A stretch of DNA of 64,000 nt from Isoetes taiwanensis. Lineage: Eukaryota > Streptophyta > Lycopodiopsida > Isoetales > Isoetaceae. Shown piece after piece: positions 43,750 to 54,924 of the stretch. Each line of letters begins with the position of its first letter. The first letter of the stretch is position 1. Below the pieces are notes generated by a model. It was not told the DNA's origin and made no database searches. It worked only from the letters and a program-made list of their open reading frames with translations. The position numbers and the translations under genes are program-made. The stretch spans positions 8,628,917 to 8,692,916 of the forward strand of contig JAJEKV010000041.1 of the NCBI GenBank assembly GCA_021234155.1. The letters are read 5' to 3'.

Positions 43750-44430
43750 AAGCCAACTGGATTAACATCATGGATGTTAGAAACGAAGCAGGACCAGAGT
43801 AATATGAAGAAATCCAAGAGAAAATGCTTTGCACAAATTTTTACCCTGAAGCAGGTATTAGCTATCTAACTACAAATCCTTGTGGATCCTTATTGAATTA
43901 AGCTCAAGTGATGAAAAAAAAGGGCAGTGTTATCTTTTTTGAGACCTCATGTCTGATTTAGAATAGTGGAAGAACCGATGTGCAGAGCTCATTCTAAAGC
44001 CCCTATTTGTCGAAATAGGGTTAAGCATTCATGCAAGAAAACATGCAAAAAAATGGGCCAGTTAATATACCTTGGTGTTGATCTTGGTTTGGCGATAGCC
44101 ATAAGGTAATCGCATTTCTGCACTTGTACATTAAAATCCAAATCATGCAAGGAATAAAGAGATTATGAAAAACTCATTTCCCCATACCTCTGGTCTTAGA
44201 AAACTGTGCAGGTGAATAATCCTTGAAGACCAGCTTACAACCTTTTGTTTGATCTTTGCATAAAAAAACATGGGCAATATCAGACACTAGTGAGATAAAT
44301 CTGGATGCTCAATATGTTCTTAATGCATAAGATATTCATATGTCAGTTTAAATATGAAACGGAGATGCATTTAAGTGATCCTCAAGATGAGAAATACATA
44401 TATTTGTGGCTGTGCTAATCTGAGTTATTA
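43750..44430. other. No gene seen
   Basis: AT-rich DNA between the LINE repeat copy and the MITE at 44436. Confidence 0.5.
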
Positions 44431-44435
44431 AGAAA

Positions 44436-44739
44436 GGGTGAAAGCATGTTACGGTGTACCACTTTTGGAACCCTCAAAAGTACCTACCCTGAGTACTTTT
44501 AAATTTGGTACTTTCACAGTTTTCTTTCCACTAAAATCAATAAATTGAATCGAAGGTCAACAACATATCAATCTATAGTATCAAAAGTTAACAATACCAT
44601 TAGAAACTAAAATGAATTAATAAACTCTCAAACTTATTGTTTATTGAGACATTTGTGCAAGTTCCCAGTACACAGTACTGGGTAGTTTTGCACTCCCTAA
44701 AAAGTAATTTATATGGTACACTCTAGCATGCTTTCACCC
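44436..44739. mobile_element. MITE-like element, 304 bp, with terminal inverted repeats
   Basis: The left end GGGTGAAAGCATGTTACGGT and the right end (complement GGGTGAAAGCATGCTAGAGT) form terminal inverted repeats of about 26 bp with three mismatches, continuing as TGTACCA in both. Candidate target duplication GAAA flanks it (44432-44435 and 44740-44743). It is AT-rich and non-coding. The superfamily is not certain from the ends alone. Confidence 0.8.
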
Positions 44740-45102
44740 GAAAGGTTCAGGTCCATCATAAGCATATAGGTTTTTAGTGATTTCAAACAAAGTTGTTATA
44801 AATGAAATAGATATAACATTTCTAATGTGCATCTTAATCACTATGAGAATCTCACAAATAAAGGTGTCTAACCAGGGATTTTGGAACTCTAATCTTCTTA
44901 ATGCTGCGCTTCCATCTTCCAAAGAATTTTCCATTGGTTCTGCCAATTCACAGTCCACTGTCATACCTATGACCCCACCTTGCTTTGACTGCAAATCATC
45001 CAACTAGTAAGTAACTGGGAAAATAAATATAAGACAACATAGCTCACTCATATCCTTAACCACAGCTTAACTCATATCATGAACTGGACGTACTCTATTT
45101 AG

Positions 45103-45328
45103 ACCCATCATATTGTATCCTACTGACATTAAGACCTGTATGTATGTGTTTCCATTGACAACCCTTCAAGTACCTGAAACTTCTGTCTGAAGATATCAAC
45201 GTCCCTGTGTCAAAATTGCATGATGTGCTACAATATAAGGATCAGATGAAGAATTCCCAACAGAACTCATTGACCTATCCGAGGTTCTCCCTGGTGCATG
45301 TGTACCGAATCCATAGCCTTGACATACA
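45103..45328. repeat. Direct repeat of LINE-derived sequence, copy 2
   Basis: Second copy of 43488-43745, separated from it by 1.36 kb that includes the MITE. Confidence 0.85.
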
Positions 45329-45329
45329 A

Positions 45330-45929
45330 ACTAAAGAGGTTCTCTGACCAACTGCAATATCACCGTTGCTTCCATCAAGAAATTTTACCTAAAAAGTAAT
45401 GCCAATTACTAGAACATTGTGCATGAAGCCGGTTTCATTGAATGTGAGGTTCTTCATTTGATAGTCATTAACTTGATAATGGAAATGAACCTAGGGTATG
45501 AGAAAAGGTATCCCAAATGCTTGGACCACGACCCCCCTCCTTTGCTGCTCCCTCAACCTGAAAATCAAAATTCCTTTTTTATATATATATAATTGAGATC
45601 TTGTATAAATGTGCTCAATGCTATCAATGAAGCTCAGAGAACTTTCCCACAAGTAACATGCTTAGATCAATAATTTTGAATGATCAATAATACCTTACCT
45701 GATTGTTGTTTGTCGTCATATTTTGTTACAGGAACAATGTGGGTTCTTCATAACATCTGAGAGTCAATAATAATGACCATGGATCTCTGAGGCCTTGTAT
45801 TGAAGAATCGCAGGCTCCACGTTTGATGGGGCACCCATTTATTTTGATCAATCCGCGGCCCCTCTTGCAGTGCGTCACAGCCATTGCCATTTCTTTGCAT
45901 CCAAAGTATTGTGTTGCTTCGATCGATGG
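45330..45929. other. No gene seen
   Basis: Contains a short (AT)n run at about 45580-45592. It ends in ATCGATCGATGG just before the chromovirus LTR. Confidence 0.5.
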
Positions 45930-46350
45930 TGTGACAACCATACGGATATTCGTATCATACAAATATTATACTCGCATGTACAAAAGATGGTCGTCACACG
46001 GATGCAAAAAGGTAGTTGTACAAGACAAGGTTTGAACTTGCAACCTTCCAGTTGCAAGTCACTAGAATATTCTAGAACCTAAATGCATGTGCGACACTTG
46101 GCGAGATCTCATTCATTTGAGTGGCCCGATCCTGACCGTTGACCTAGATATATAAGGAGGCATCTCCCTCTTGTCGAACCATTCCGGTCTTGAGCCTTCT
46201 AAGCATCTGTCTCGTGTTCCTGCTTGCCTTCGGGCCATTGTACTCTTGATTCTTGTTCATATATCAGATTCTTTGCCGATCTTGACGTATTTCTTCCATA
46301 TTTCTTGCGTATTTTTCATGTATTTTCCTTGTTTTCGCGTAGGTTCATGA
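45930..46350 (+). repeat. 5' LTR of the chromovirus (3' limit approximate)
   Basis: Begins TGTGACAACC. A TATA-like GATATATAAGG at about 46146 is a plausible promoter. The end is set near ...TTCATGACA by the TG...CA rule only, because the 3' LTR is truncated. Confidence 0.55.
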
Positions 46351-46432
46351 CAGTTTGAACCGGTTCCCTTACCGGTTCTTGCCTGCTCTGATCCTAAGCA
46401 TTTTTTTGCTCGTATTTGGTGATTTTATATCT

Positions 46433-46921
46433 ATGAAGGAGGTTTCGACTTTATTACAGCAGGTCCAACAGCTTGTTCAAGTATGCCAGCAGTTGCAATT
46501 AGACAATAAAGAGCTTAAGGAACGTGTTGCTTCACATGAATCTGCTTCTAGCTCTGGATTGAGGCTATCAGATCCTAAGATCAGCCTGCCAGAGAAGTTT
46601 GACGGCACTCGATCCAAGCTCCGTGGTTTTTTGAATCAGATCAGGCTTGTGATCCAGCTCCACCCTCATAGATATCCCACAATCAAGGAACAAGTTGGGC
46701 TGATTGGTTCTCTCCTCACAGGGCCAGCTCTAAGTTGGTTTGCTCCTTTATTGGAGAAAGGAGCCCCAGAGTTGCAAGATTTTGCTGCTTTCACTGCAGA
46801 GCTCGAGGCATGCTTTGGAGACACCGAGCGTCAGCGCACAGCAGTCACAAAACTTTGCAATCTAAGGCAAGGCTCTCGTCCAGCATTGTATATGTGTCAG
46901 AATTTCGTCAAATTGTGGTAG
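46433..46921 (+). pseudogene. Chromovirus gag, truncated
   Basis: The frame opens with a coiled-coil-like segment (KEVSTLLQQVQQLVQVCQQL), followed by the gag core PEKFDGTRSKLRGFLNQIRL, QVGLIGSLLTGPALSWFAPL and a further helical part (FTAELEACFGDTERQRTAV). TAG ends it at 46919-46921; reading continues in the next frame (WDDIALRDCFRREFP) up to the deletion point. The Met at 46433 is preferred over an upstream in-frame Met because it begins the conserved part. The zinc knuckle is missing. Confidence 0.8.
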
Positions 46922-47002
46922 ATACTACTTGGGATGATATTGCACTTCGAGATTGTTTCCGAAGGGAGTTCCCGATGACATACTCAAGTATTATCCCGTA
47001 TT

Positions 47003-48695
47003 GATTTCGTGATCAAGTACCGTCCTGGATCCCTTCAAGGGAAGCCTGATGCCTTGTCTCGACACTCTTACCTTGAGCCGAAGCTAGGTAATTCTGCATT
47101 TGATCAGCAATCACAGGTTATTCTAGGGCCTGATCTGTTCCAGCTTATGACTCTCACTTTGTTCAAGAGACCTCATGATACGGCCTTGTTGGAGTCTGTT
47201 CGAGAATCTCTGCCTTCCGATCCATTGTCTCAAAATGTATTCTCACACCTTGGCTCTGCATCATCTTCTTAGCAAATGCGATCAGACTATGATCGTTTTG
47301 AGGTTCGTGATGGATTCCTGTTCTGTGATAGGCTTCTGTATGTGCCAGATGGTGCTTCTAGGCTTCGGATTCTCCAGGCTTGCCATGATTTACTTATGGC
47401 CAGACACTTTGGAGTAGCCAAGACTCTTGAACTTATTAGTCGAGAGTATTGGTGGCCTGGGCTTCGTCGCTCTATCGAAGCTTTTATTCGATCCTATGAC
47501 ATCTGCGGTCGAGCGAAGATTCCAAGGCATCTTCCTCATGGCCTTCTTCAGCCATTGCCGATACCGGATGGACCTTGGAAGAGCACTTCTATAGACTTTA
47601 TTCCGGAGTTGCCATCTCTCGGGGTTATGATGCCATCATGGTTGTTGTTGATCGTTTCTCTAAAATGGCCCATTTTATTCCCTGCAACATCACCATCACC
47701 AGTGAGAGAACAATGGATCTTCTTCTTCGTGAAGTAGTCAGACTTCACGGCTTGCCCGATACTATCGTCAGCGATCGTGGACCATAGTTCGTCGCAGGTT
47801 TTTGGAAGCGGCTTTTGGAGTTATTGCATATCGACTGCTTACTGACATCTGGTCATCATCCAAAAAGTAATGGGCAGGCAGAGCGCATTAATCAGACTCT
47901 GAAGCAATATTTAAGGTGCTTTATCAATTATCAGCAGGATGATTGGGTCGGTTATCTTCTATTGGCTGAGTTTGCCTATAATAACTCAGTACATGCCTCC
48001 ACTGGCCAGACTCTATTATTTTAAACTTTGGTCAGCATCCTAGTTGGTCCCTTAGTGTCTCTGGCGGTGACTCTGTCAATCCTAGTGCCGGGTCTCGACT
48101 TGAGAAACTCCAGGCTCTTCAATAAGATCTTCAGCATCATCTTCACCAAACACAGGAACGTTATCGGCATTATGCCGATTTGCATCGGCAGGAAGCTCCT
48201 AAATTTCACGTTGGTGACCTTGCTTGGCTTCTTTGTAGGGACCTCCCTACCTCACATCCTTGCAACAAGCTTGACTATCGTCGCCTTGGTCCTTACCGGA
48301 TCACGTCTCAAATTAGCAATGTGGCATTTCGGCTCGAGCTCCCTCCAGCTGTTCGGCTCCATCCAGTATTTCATGTTTCTCTATTGGAGCCCTCCACAGT
48401 TAATACTTTCCCGGATCGCGTTCCTCTGCCGCCACCACCAGTAGAAATTGATGACCATGAGGAGTTCGAGGTTCGAGAGATTCTGAACTCCAAGTTTCTT
48501 CGTCGACGATTGTATTACTTCGTCGATTGGAAAGGTTACTCTCCAAGTGATAGAACCTGGAAGCCTGCCGAGAATCTGACTAATGCTCCTAATAAAATTG
48601 CGGAGTTTCACCGACGTTACCCGGACAAGCCAAGTTTGAGTGCTCCACCCCCAGCTTCGAGGACTTGTCGCAATCGTAGGAGGGGGATGGTGTGA
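47003..48695 (+). pseudogene. Chromovirus RNase H tail, integrase and chromodomain
   Basis: FVIKYRPGSLQGKPDALSRH is the end of RNase H. Integrase: the zinc domain retains H and H (ACHDLLMARHFGVAK) and one Cys (YDICGR, with Tyr where the first Cys of the pair is expected). The core shows SIDFIPELP (first Asp), TIVSDRGP (second Asp) and NGQAERINQTLKQYL (the Glu). A TAG follows DRGP, and frame changes lie near 47630, 48020 and 48180. The last frame, 48180-48695, is intact: GPYRITSQISNVAFRLELP, HPVFHVSLLEPS, then the chromodomain EFEVREILNSKFLRR, YYFVDWKGYSPSDRTWKPAE and APNKIAEFHRRYP. The chromodomain keeps its aromatic cage positions, so it is of the histone-tail-binding type. Confidence 0.9.
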
Positions 48696-48765
48696 AAACC
48701 ATACGGATATTCGTATCATACGAACATTATACTCGCAAGTGTGTCGGTTATGGGAAGTAAAAAGT
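48692..48765 (+). repeat. Truncated 3' LTR of the chromovirus
   Basis: Matches 45930 onward through ...ATTATACTCGCA, then diverges before the GATA repeat. Confidence 0.75.
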
Positions 48766-48783
48766 TGCTTAAACAACTGCAAG

Positions 48784-48786
<3 letters not shown>

Positions 48787-48868
<82 letters not shown>
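48787..48868. repeat. (GATA)n microsatellite, about 20 units
   Basis: Uninterrupted AGAT units, at the junction between the truncated chromovirus LTR and the tandem duplication that follows. Confidence 0.97.
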
Positions 48869-48886
48869 TTTTAACGTCCACGGAGA

Positions 48887-49459
48887 CCAAATTGGCCATG
48901 GAACCCAAACAACAAAGGGGGCATGGAAACCCAAAAAGTATAAAGGAAAAGATAATGCTAATGGTAATTTTGTGCTACTTAAATTATCTAGACATAGCCA
49001 GTCCAAGGATTGGAAGGCCATTGATCTAGAATGATTCTTTGGGCCTCCCACAGACACCTTTGCCCATTTTTTTTGCAAAAGGGGCTGCCCCGACCTTGCA
49101 AAAGCTCTTCCTTCCTTATTACACAATTGAAGAGGAGAGAGGGAGGTGGCTGCGAGCATCATGAAATTGAACTAAAAGATGTCGAGGGCGATCAGGTCTT
49201 GCTGCTCCCACCCTAGTAATACAGGCAACTCTAGCAACCTTCACATGCATGATGTCAGTGAAGAAATGCAGAGCCTCGGGCATCAGTTTCTGCCTATGCA
49301 ATGCCAATAATATGCAAGGTCAAGATACTAGTAGTAGCAGAGGCAGCTTGGTCCTGTTTGTTAGTTTGACGTCGCGGCTCCTGGTCCACTATAGAGTGTG
49401 GACTCCCACCTCAACATGTTCCCTTTCTGCTGTGATGGTAAACGCACAATTTTGACTTT
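48887..49459. repeat. 573-bp tandem duplication, unit 1
   Basis: Starts CCAAATTGGCCATGGAACCC and ends ...CGCACAATTTTGACTTT. Near-identical unit 2 follows at once. Confidence 0.9.
49119..49307 (-). pseudogene. LINE ORF1-like fragment
   Basis: Minus-strand frame EALHFFTDIMHVKVARVACI, then TRVGAARPDRPRHLLVQFHD. The TRVG..RPDRPR.L.VQF phrase is typical of LINE ORF1 RNA-binding proteins (residues before an arginine-rich conserved turn). The same segment recurs in unit 2 of the tandem duplication. Only this short piece is present. Confidence 0.55.
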
Positions 49460-50041
49460 CCAAATTGGCCATGGAACCCAAACAACAAAGGGGGCATGGA
49501 AACCCAAAAAGTATAAAGGAAAAGATAATGCTAATGGTAATTTTGTGCTACTTAAATTATCTAGACATAGCCAGTCCAAGGATTGGAAGGCCATTGATCT
49601 AGAATGATTGCTGGGCCTCCCCTGTACACTGCCCATTTTTTTGCAGGCGGGCTGCCCTGACCTTGCAAAGCTCTTCCTTACAGTTACACAATTGAAGAGG
49701 AGAGAGGGAGGTGGCTGCGAGCATCATGAAATTGAACTAAAAGATGTCGAGGGCGATCAGGTCTTGCTGCTCCCACCCTAGTAATACAGGCAACTCCAGC
49801 AACCTTCACATGCATGATGTCAGTGAAGAAATGCAGAGCCTCATCCACAGCTGAATGGGCATCAGTTTCTGCCTATGCAATGCCAATAATATGCAAGGTC
49901 AAGATACTAGTAGTAGCAGAGGCAGCTTGGTCCTGTTTGTTAGTTTGACGTCGCGGCTCCTGGTCCACTATAGAGTGTGGACTCCCACCTCAACATGTTC
50001 CCTTTCTGCTGTGATGGTAAACGCACAATTTTTTGACTTTC
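49460..50041. repeat. 573-bp tandem duplication, unit 2
   Basis: Same order as unit 1, with a 15-base insertion (ATCCACAGCTGAATG) after GCAGAGCCTC and a few deletions near 49630. The sub-block GTGCTACTTAAATTATCTAG ... GATCTAGAATGA is also present once in the LINE relic at about 25288-25350. Confidence 0.9.
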
Positions 50042-50056
50042 TCAGATGCAGGTAAG

Positions 50057-50168
<112 letters not shown>

Positions 50169-50179
50169 TTGTGGATTTT

Positions 50180-51715
50180 CATTAAGGCCTTTGACATGGT
50201 GAATAGGCAAAATCTGTGGCATAGGATGGTAGATTTGGGCATCCCGATGGGGTTTAGGCATGCGGTAAGTGTTCTTTATAAAAAAGTACTCGTGCAACTC
50301 TCTTTCCCTTTTGTTGGAATGTGTGATGATGTAGTAGAGAGTAATATGGGAGTCAAACAGGGGTGTCCTTTGTCGCCTACCTTGTTTGGATTGTTCATAG
50401 ATCACCGGAGGGGTGGATAAGAGCACATGGAGGGGGATGGTACATCCTTGAATGGGTATGTACTTATGCTCTTGCTATATGCCGATGATATTGTGTTGCT
50501 ATCTCGAGCATACTGGGGGATGCAAAGACATCCGGATGTGCTTGCCGCTTTTGTGATGCTAAAAGTATGCGGTGAATCTGAAAAGACTAAGGTCATTGTT
50601 TTTGGAGCCGAATAAAACAGATCATGTCGCGGCTATTTTACAAGGGTAAGCAAGTTGAGGTCGTTGAAAGCTATAAGTATCCGGGTTTGATCAGAGACAA
50701 AAGTCCGAATTGGAATCAGCGGTTGAACATAGAGTGAGTGCGGGCTTAAAGGCACTATATGCAATGCAGAAAGGTGTGTGAATGCCGACATTTGGAACTT
50801 TGAAATGAAATGCATGCTCTTTAAAGTATTGGTACAAACGGTTATCTTGTATGGTTGTGAAGCCCGGGGCCAGCCTCGCTAATGATGGTGGAAAAAGGTG
50901 GAAAAAAATACAAAAGAAATTTTTTCACACGGAACTGGGCACTAAAAATGCAAACGCCATATGATATGATGTTAGGAGAGTGCGGGATGATACCCCTTGA
51001 AGCTGAAGCTCTTTGCAAAACCTTACGTTATCTCGCATAAGGTTTTATATGATATGCCCAGAATAGCTTGCCAAGAATTGCCGCAGCAGAGAGTAGTGAC
51101 AAAGGTTGGTATGCGGATATTAGTAGATGGCTGGTGAAATGGGGGATGGATATTCACGAATTGCAAATGAATCAGGAAGATATTGAGGGATGGGTTCGGA
51201 AGAGTGTTCTCACTAAGACATGGAGTACGCCAGCTGTGAAGAAAGAGTACTATCGGACTCGGATGAATCCCAATAATCAAGGCAAATATGATATCTTAGT
51301 GAACCCATATCTATGAAGCATAGGCAAGCAATTGCGAGGATCCGGTTAAGCTCGCACCATCTTGGTGTGGAGGTAGGGAGATGGGCAGACATCGCTCATG
51401 ATCTTAGACATTGTAACTTGTGTAGTGACGGTGTGGTGGAGGATGAGGCTCATATCTTACTTTGTTGCCGTGCTTATTCAGACTTAAGAGTCATACATGG
51501 GATCGATCTTTGCCTCCCTTGAGGAGTTCTTTTTTGGTACCGGGGGGCATCCATTGGGGATATATTGTTGACATTCTTAAACATAGAGATGCTTGTTTGA
51601 AAAATCGGAAGGTGCGAGAGATTGAGATAGAGGAGCCCAGTGTGTTACTCTCAGAAGACGCACTGGATGACTTGTTTTATAATTTTGAATGTAACTTGTA
51701 AACGTCTCATAGACC
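50180..51715 (+). pseudogene. LINE reverse transcriptase relic, second family
   Basis: RT blocks: FIKAFDMVNRQNLWHRMVDL (catalytic Asp), GVKQGCPLSPTLFGLFID at about 50350-50400, and LLYADDIVLLS near 50470 (YADD). Later pieces are KALYAMQKGV near 50745, RIRLSSHHLGVEVGRWADI near 51330-51385 and a C-terminal zinc-binding-like CNLCSDGVVEDEAHILLCC. The last frame, 51462-51701, ends in DLFYNFECNL. Frame changes and stops are frequent. The 3' end is followed by (ATTTC)n, a likely LINE tail repeat. Confidence 0.85.
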
Positions 51716-51742
51716 TGGTGGTCTCGAAGACGGAATAATAGA

Positions 51743-51761
51743 TTTCATTTCATTTCATTTC

Positions 51762-51766
<5 letters not shown>
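51743..51766. repeat. (ATTTC)n at the LINE 3' end
   Basis: Four to five ATTTC units directly after GACGGAATAATAG, marking the presumed 3' terminus of the LINE. Confidence 0.85.

Positions 51767-51843
<77 letters not shown>
51765..51843. repeat. (CT)n microsatellite
   Basis: About 78 bases of pure CT. Confidence 0.97.
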
Positions 51844-51845
<2 letters not shown>

Positions 51846-51970
51846 CGTCGGCCACATGCTCGTAAAAAAATCCATCTCTCGTCACATACGGTTCCTCCCC
51901 GAAATGTACGTATTTTTTTGGGAGGAGAGGAGAGACGATTGTCTCTCGAGGCTTAATAGCCTCTGTTATT

Positions 51971-51971
<1 letters not shown>

Positions 51972-52062
<91 letters not shown>
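51972..52062. repeat. (CT)n microsatellite
   Basis: About 90 bases of pure CT, 130 bp after the previous tract. Confidence 0.97.
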
Positions 52063-52064
<2 letters not shown>

Positions 52065-52065
<1 letters not shown>

Positions 52066-53917
52066 AAGTATGGTTTAACTGTCTTTCTGGGCTCAAACAT
52101 TTATGGTGCCTTCTTTTATGCTCTTTTATGCATACAAATCCCTCCCCCCCTTTTGATTCAATTTGTTCCCTACTTTCAGATTTACAGATTTTTCGGATCC
52201 ATAGTAGGCACTTTCAAGTTTAAGGTGTGGATCATGAAACCTTTATTTCTTAGAAGTCTAAGGTGTTACCAAAGCTCTTCCGATCTCTTTGTAAAACAAG
52301 ACTCATTATCTACCAAAGATATATTAATGCAATAATAGGAATCTGGACAGTTTGGTTCTCCCTTTGTTGCATCAACAATTGCACAAGTTAATCACACTTT
52401 CATGGCTTGGCAATGAAGTTATCCTTCTGAATGTATAATTGGCAAGAGTCCTTCTCTTTGCTAATTACTGTATTGGTTTGGCATGAGATCTAATAGCATA
52501 AAATTTATAGTTCTATGCAGTTGGTTCACATAGCAATCCACATCTAGAGAGGTCTCTTGCTATGATGGTATGTATTAGGTTATATTGTTTAGTGTTGATG
52601 TGAATCAAGGATTTTGAGGTAAATAAAAGAATCACAAACCATAAAAAAACAAGGTGCTGCGCACGGAGGGTTGCCCTCCATGGCCGAAGAGTGAAGTGGC
52701 TTAAGTTATAGTTGTAGACAATAGAGTGTTTGAATCGAAATTGCTATTTTAAAACATTCACATTTTGTGAAGGTGATGGTTCGCATTTGCATTACTAGGT
52801 TCTGCTTAGGTGTTGAGGTGTTGTTGGAATATTTCCAAAAATTATCCCAAGAAGCCTCTAGATTCTCCAAGATTCTATGTGATTTTATGAGACTTAGCAA
52901 GATTCCATGAAGGCTTCCCCGAATTTCCTTAGGTTCTCCAAGATATTATGTATATTCCCATAGATTGACTTAGATTCTCTTAAATTTTATGAGATACCTT
53001 TAGGTTCGCTTACATTCTTTTAGATTTTGTAAGATTTTCTTGGATTTTATGAAGGTTGTAAGAATTTGTGCATTAGAATGAAGTGATAGTTATTGCATGT
53101 TGATGTGGTAGTTACAATTGTTGCATGTTGATGTGTTAGTTACGATTATTGCATGTCAATGTGGGAAGGGCTGCGATTAGTTTTATATGAAATTTATCCA
53201 TGGAATTCAAGCCCCATTGGGTGGATGCACAGGTAAGAGACCATGTGAGAAGAGTTCATGGTTTATTAAGTATATTTGTTCTATCTATAAGGTTGTTTGT
53301 CTATCATTAATGTTTCTTCAAGTTTCATGAAAATGGAAGGAAGGAAGGAAGAAATGTAAGTGGGCCAAAAGAGTGTACATTAAGACGTTTTTTATGGTTC
53401 ATGGTTATAGTGAAGGTTGTTTATTGTTTAAAGCAAAGATTAAATAACCTAATATTCATGGTCAGAAAAATTCCACGATTATAATCAGAAAAGCCAAGGT
53501 AATTATTTATGATCCTAGAAATTCGATCATTGAGTAAATAGGTGGGTCGCCACTAGGAGATCTAGTTGTTGTATAGGGTTTATTATTCGGAATTATATTG
53601 TTCTTGTGATGTAAGTGCAAGTAACGATCCAAAGAGATTTATTTTAGATGTAACGGGGCATAAGTTACAGAATATGCAACGCTCAGCAGCATCTCTCCAT
53701 GTGGGGCTCCAATAACTAAAGTCTATCCCCAAATAACATGCATGACCACAGGGAAAATGAGTCCAACAATAACTAGTCACCCTAAATTTGCCAACTTAGA
53801 TGCATTTCAATTTGATCTCAAACCCTGGATAAGTTACAAAGAACAATATCTTCGTCCATGTAGTAATGCATGTCAGAAGAAAAGTCTGAGCTCAAGAAAC
53901 ATGCATGACCGTGGGAG
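52065..53917. other. No recognised gene
   Basis: AT-rich. 52850-53050 carries many degenerate AGATTC(T/C)-type words like those at 30600-31050. TGTTGATGTG(G/T)TAGTTAC is repeated at about 53098 and 53127. Confidence 0.5.
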
Positions 53918-53923
53918 ACAAAA

Positions 53924-54164
53924 CCCCGGGGGGTGCACTTATACATAAAGGGGGTATGGCATCTGCGTTCGGAGGGTAGCAAAAAACCCCCCTTGTATAC
54001 GCAATTTTAAAAGGCAATTTGACCCCTCTGTGTATAGATATTGCTCCAAATCAGTGCCTAAAAACACCCCTAACCCCTAAGTATACGTACACAAATGGTT
54101 CAAAAAACACCCCTCCGTTGAACTCTCATGGGTTATACGCTAATCAAAGGTGAATTCCCCGGGG
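53924..54164. mobile_element. MITE-like insertion, 241 bp, with 6-bp target duplication
   Basis: Both ends are CCCCGGGG, and the imperfect inverted repeat extends inward (GGGTGCACTT against GGAATTCACCTT). It is flanked by ACAAAA at 53918-53923 and 54165-54170. The surrounding sequence (...AGACAAAACACCTAGTTTAT) resembles the uninterrupted phrase GAGGCAAAGCAACTAGTTTATCC at about 54432, which supports an insertion. No coding capacity; superfamily not assigned. Confidence 0.8.
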
Positions 54165-54696
54165 ACAAAACACCTAGTTTATTCAACTGCATCACCTCCA
54201 TAAATTCCAAATCATTACTGTAGCTAGCAAGCAAGCAAGTTCCATAATATGCACATCCTAGCACCAGCTCTCCATGCAAACATTCCCAGACTGTTCCCAT
54301 GCAATAAATCAAACCATCACATTAAACAGCATGCAAGCAAGCTACACAACTTAATTTCATACCAAGCCCTCTATAAGTTACAAAGAATGCTATCTTCACC
54401 TATCTAGTAATCCACAACAGCATGTCCCTGCGAGGCAAAGCAACTAGTTTATCCAACTGCGTCACACGTCTCACAGTATAAACAAGACTCTAGTGTAGAT
54501 TATAGCATCTCTCTACTAGTATATGCATTGTTAAAGCAATTCGAAAGATTTAAAATCCAAGACTAAACATACTAGCCTAGTTAGATCTCACAAAGGATGG
54601 TAATGCAAGGCTGGGTTTAGTTCCACCCGGAGATCCAAAGATGCACACTCTAGCAACAAAGCTGCAAGGTAGATGCATGTCACGGAGGCCATTTCA

Positions 54697-54922
54697 AGAA
54701 TATTACCCTGCATGGAAGTCCGGCTATTTCCAAAAAATCGCATTAAAAATTATCCTAATGATCACTTTAAATAACATCATGGAGGCAAGCTTCCGAATAT
54801 GCACGTTAGAAGCATATTACCCCGCATGGAAGTCCCATTTACTATTTCCACCAAAATCGCATTGCATAAATAATCCGAATAATCACTTTAAATAGCATCA
54901 TGGAGGCAAGCTTCAGAATATG
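54697..54922. repeat. Tandem repeat, about 115-bp unit, two copies
   Basis: ATATTACC(C/T)GCATGGAAGTCC ... AATCGCATT ... AATCACTTTAAATA(A/G)CATC ... GGAGGCAAGCTTC(C/A)GAATATG occurs twice in succession. Looser relatives (CAAGCAAGC...AATATGCAC) are scattered through 53700-55160. Confidence 0.85.
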
Positions 54923-54924
54923 TG

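Larger units (their letters stand above)
45930..48770 (+). mobile_element. Ty3/gypsy chromovirus (Tcn1-like), internally deleted
   Basis: The 5' LTR starts at 45930 (TGTGACAACCATACGGATAT). A matching but truncated 3' LTR starts at 48692 (TGTGAAAACCATACGGATAT), right after a purine tract GGAGGGGGATGG. Between them are gag, a remnant from the end of RNase H, integrase, and a C-terminal chromodomain. Protease, RT and most of RNase H have been deleted at about 46990. The 3' LTR is cut after about 60-75 bp by the GATA microsatellite region. The gag and chromodomain type suggest the Tcn1-like group known from fungi and non-seed plants; this is an inference from sequence style. Confidence 0.85.

Noticed and set aside
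48381-49162. Minus-strand ORFs with repeated Ile-Tyr-Leu-Ser
   Set aside because: Translation of the GATA microsatellite.
51856-52335. 159-codon ORF with a long Leu-Ser run
   Set aside because: Mostly translation of a CT tract; the flanking residues show no known domain.
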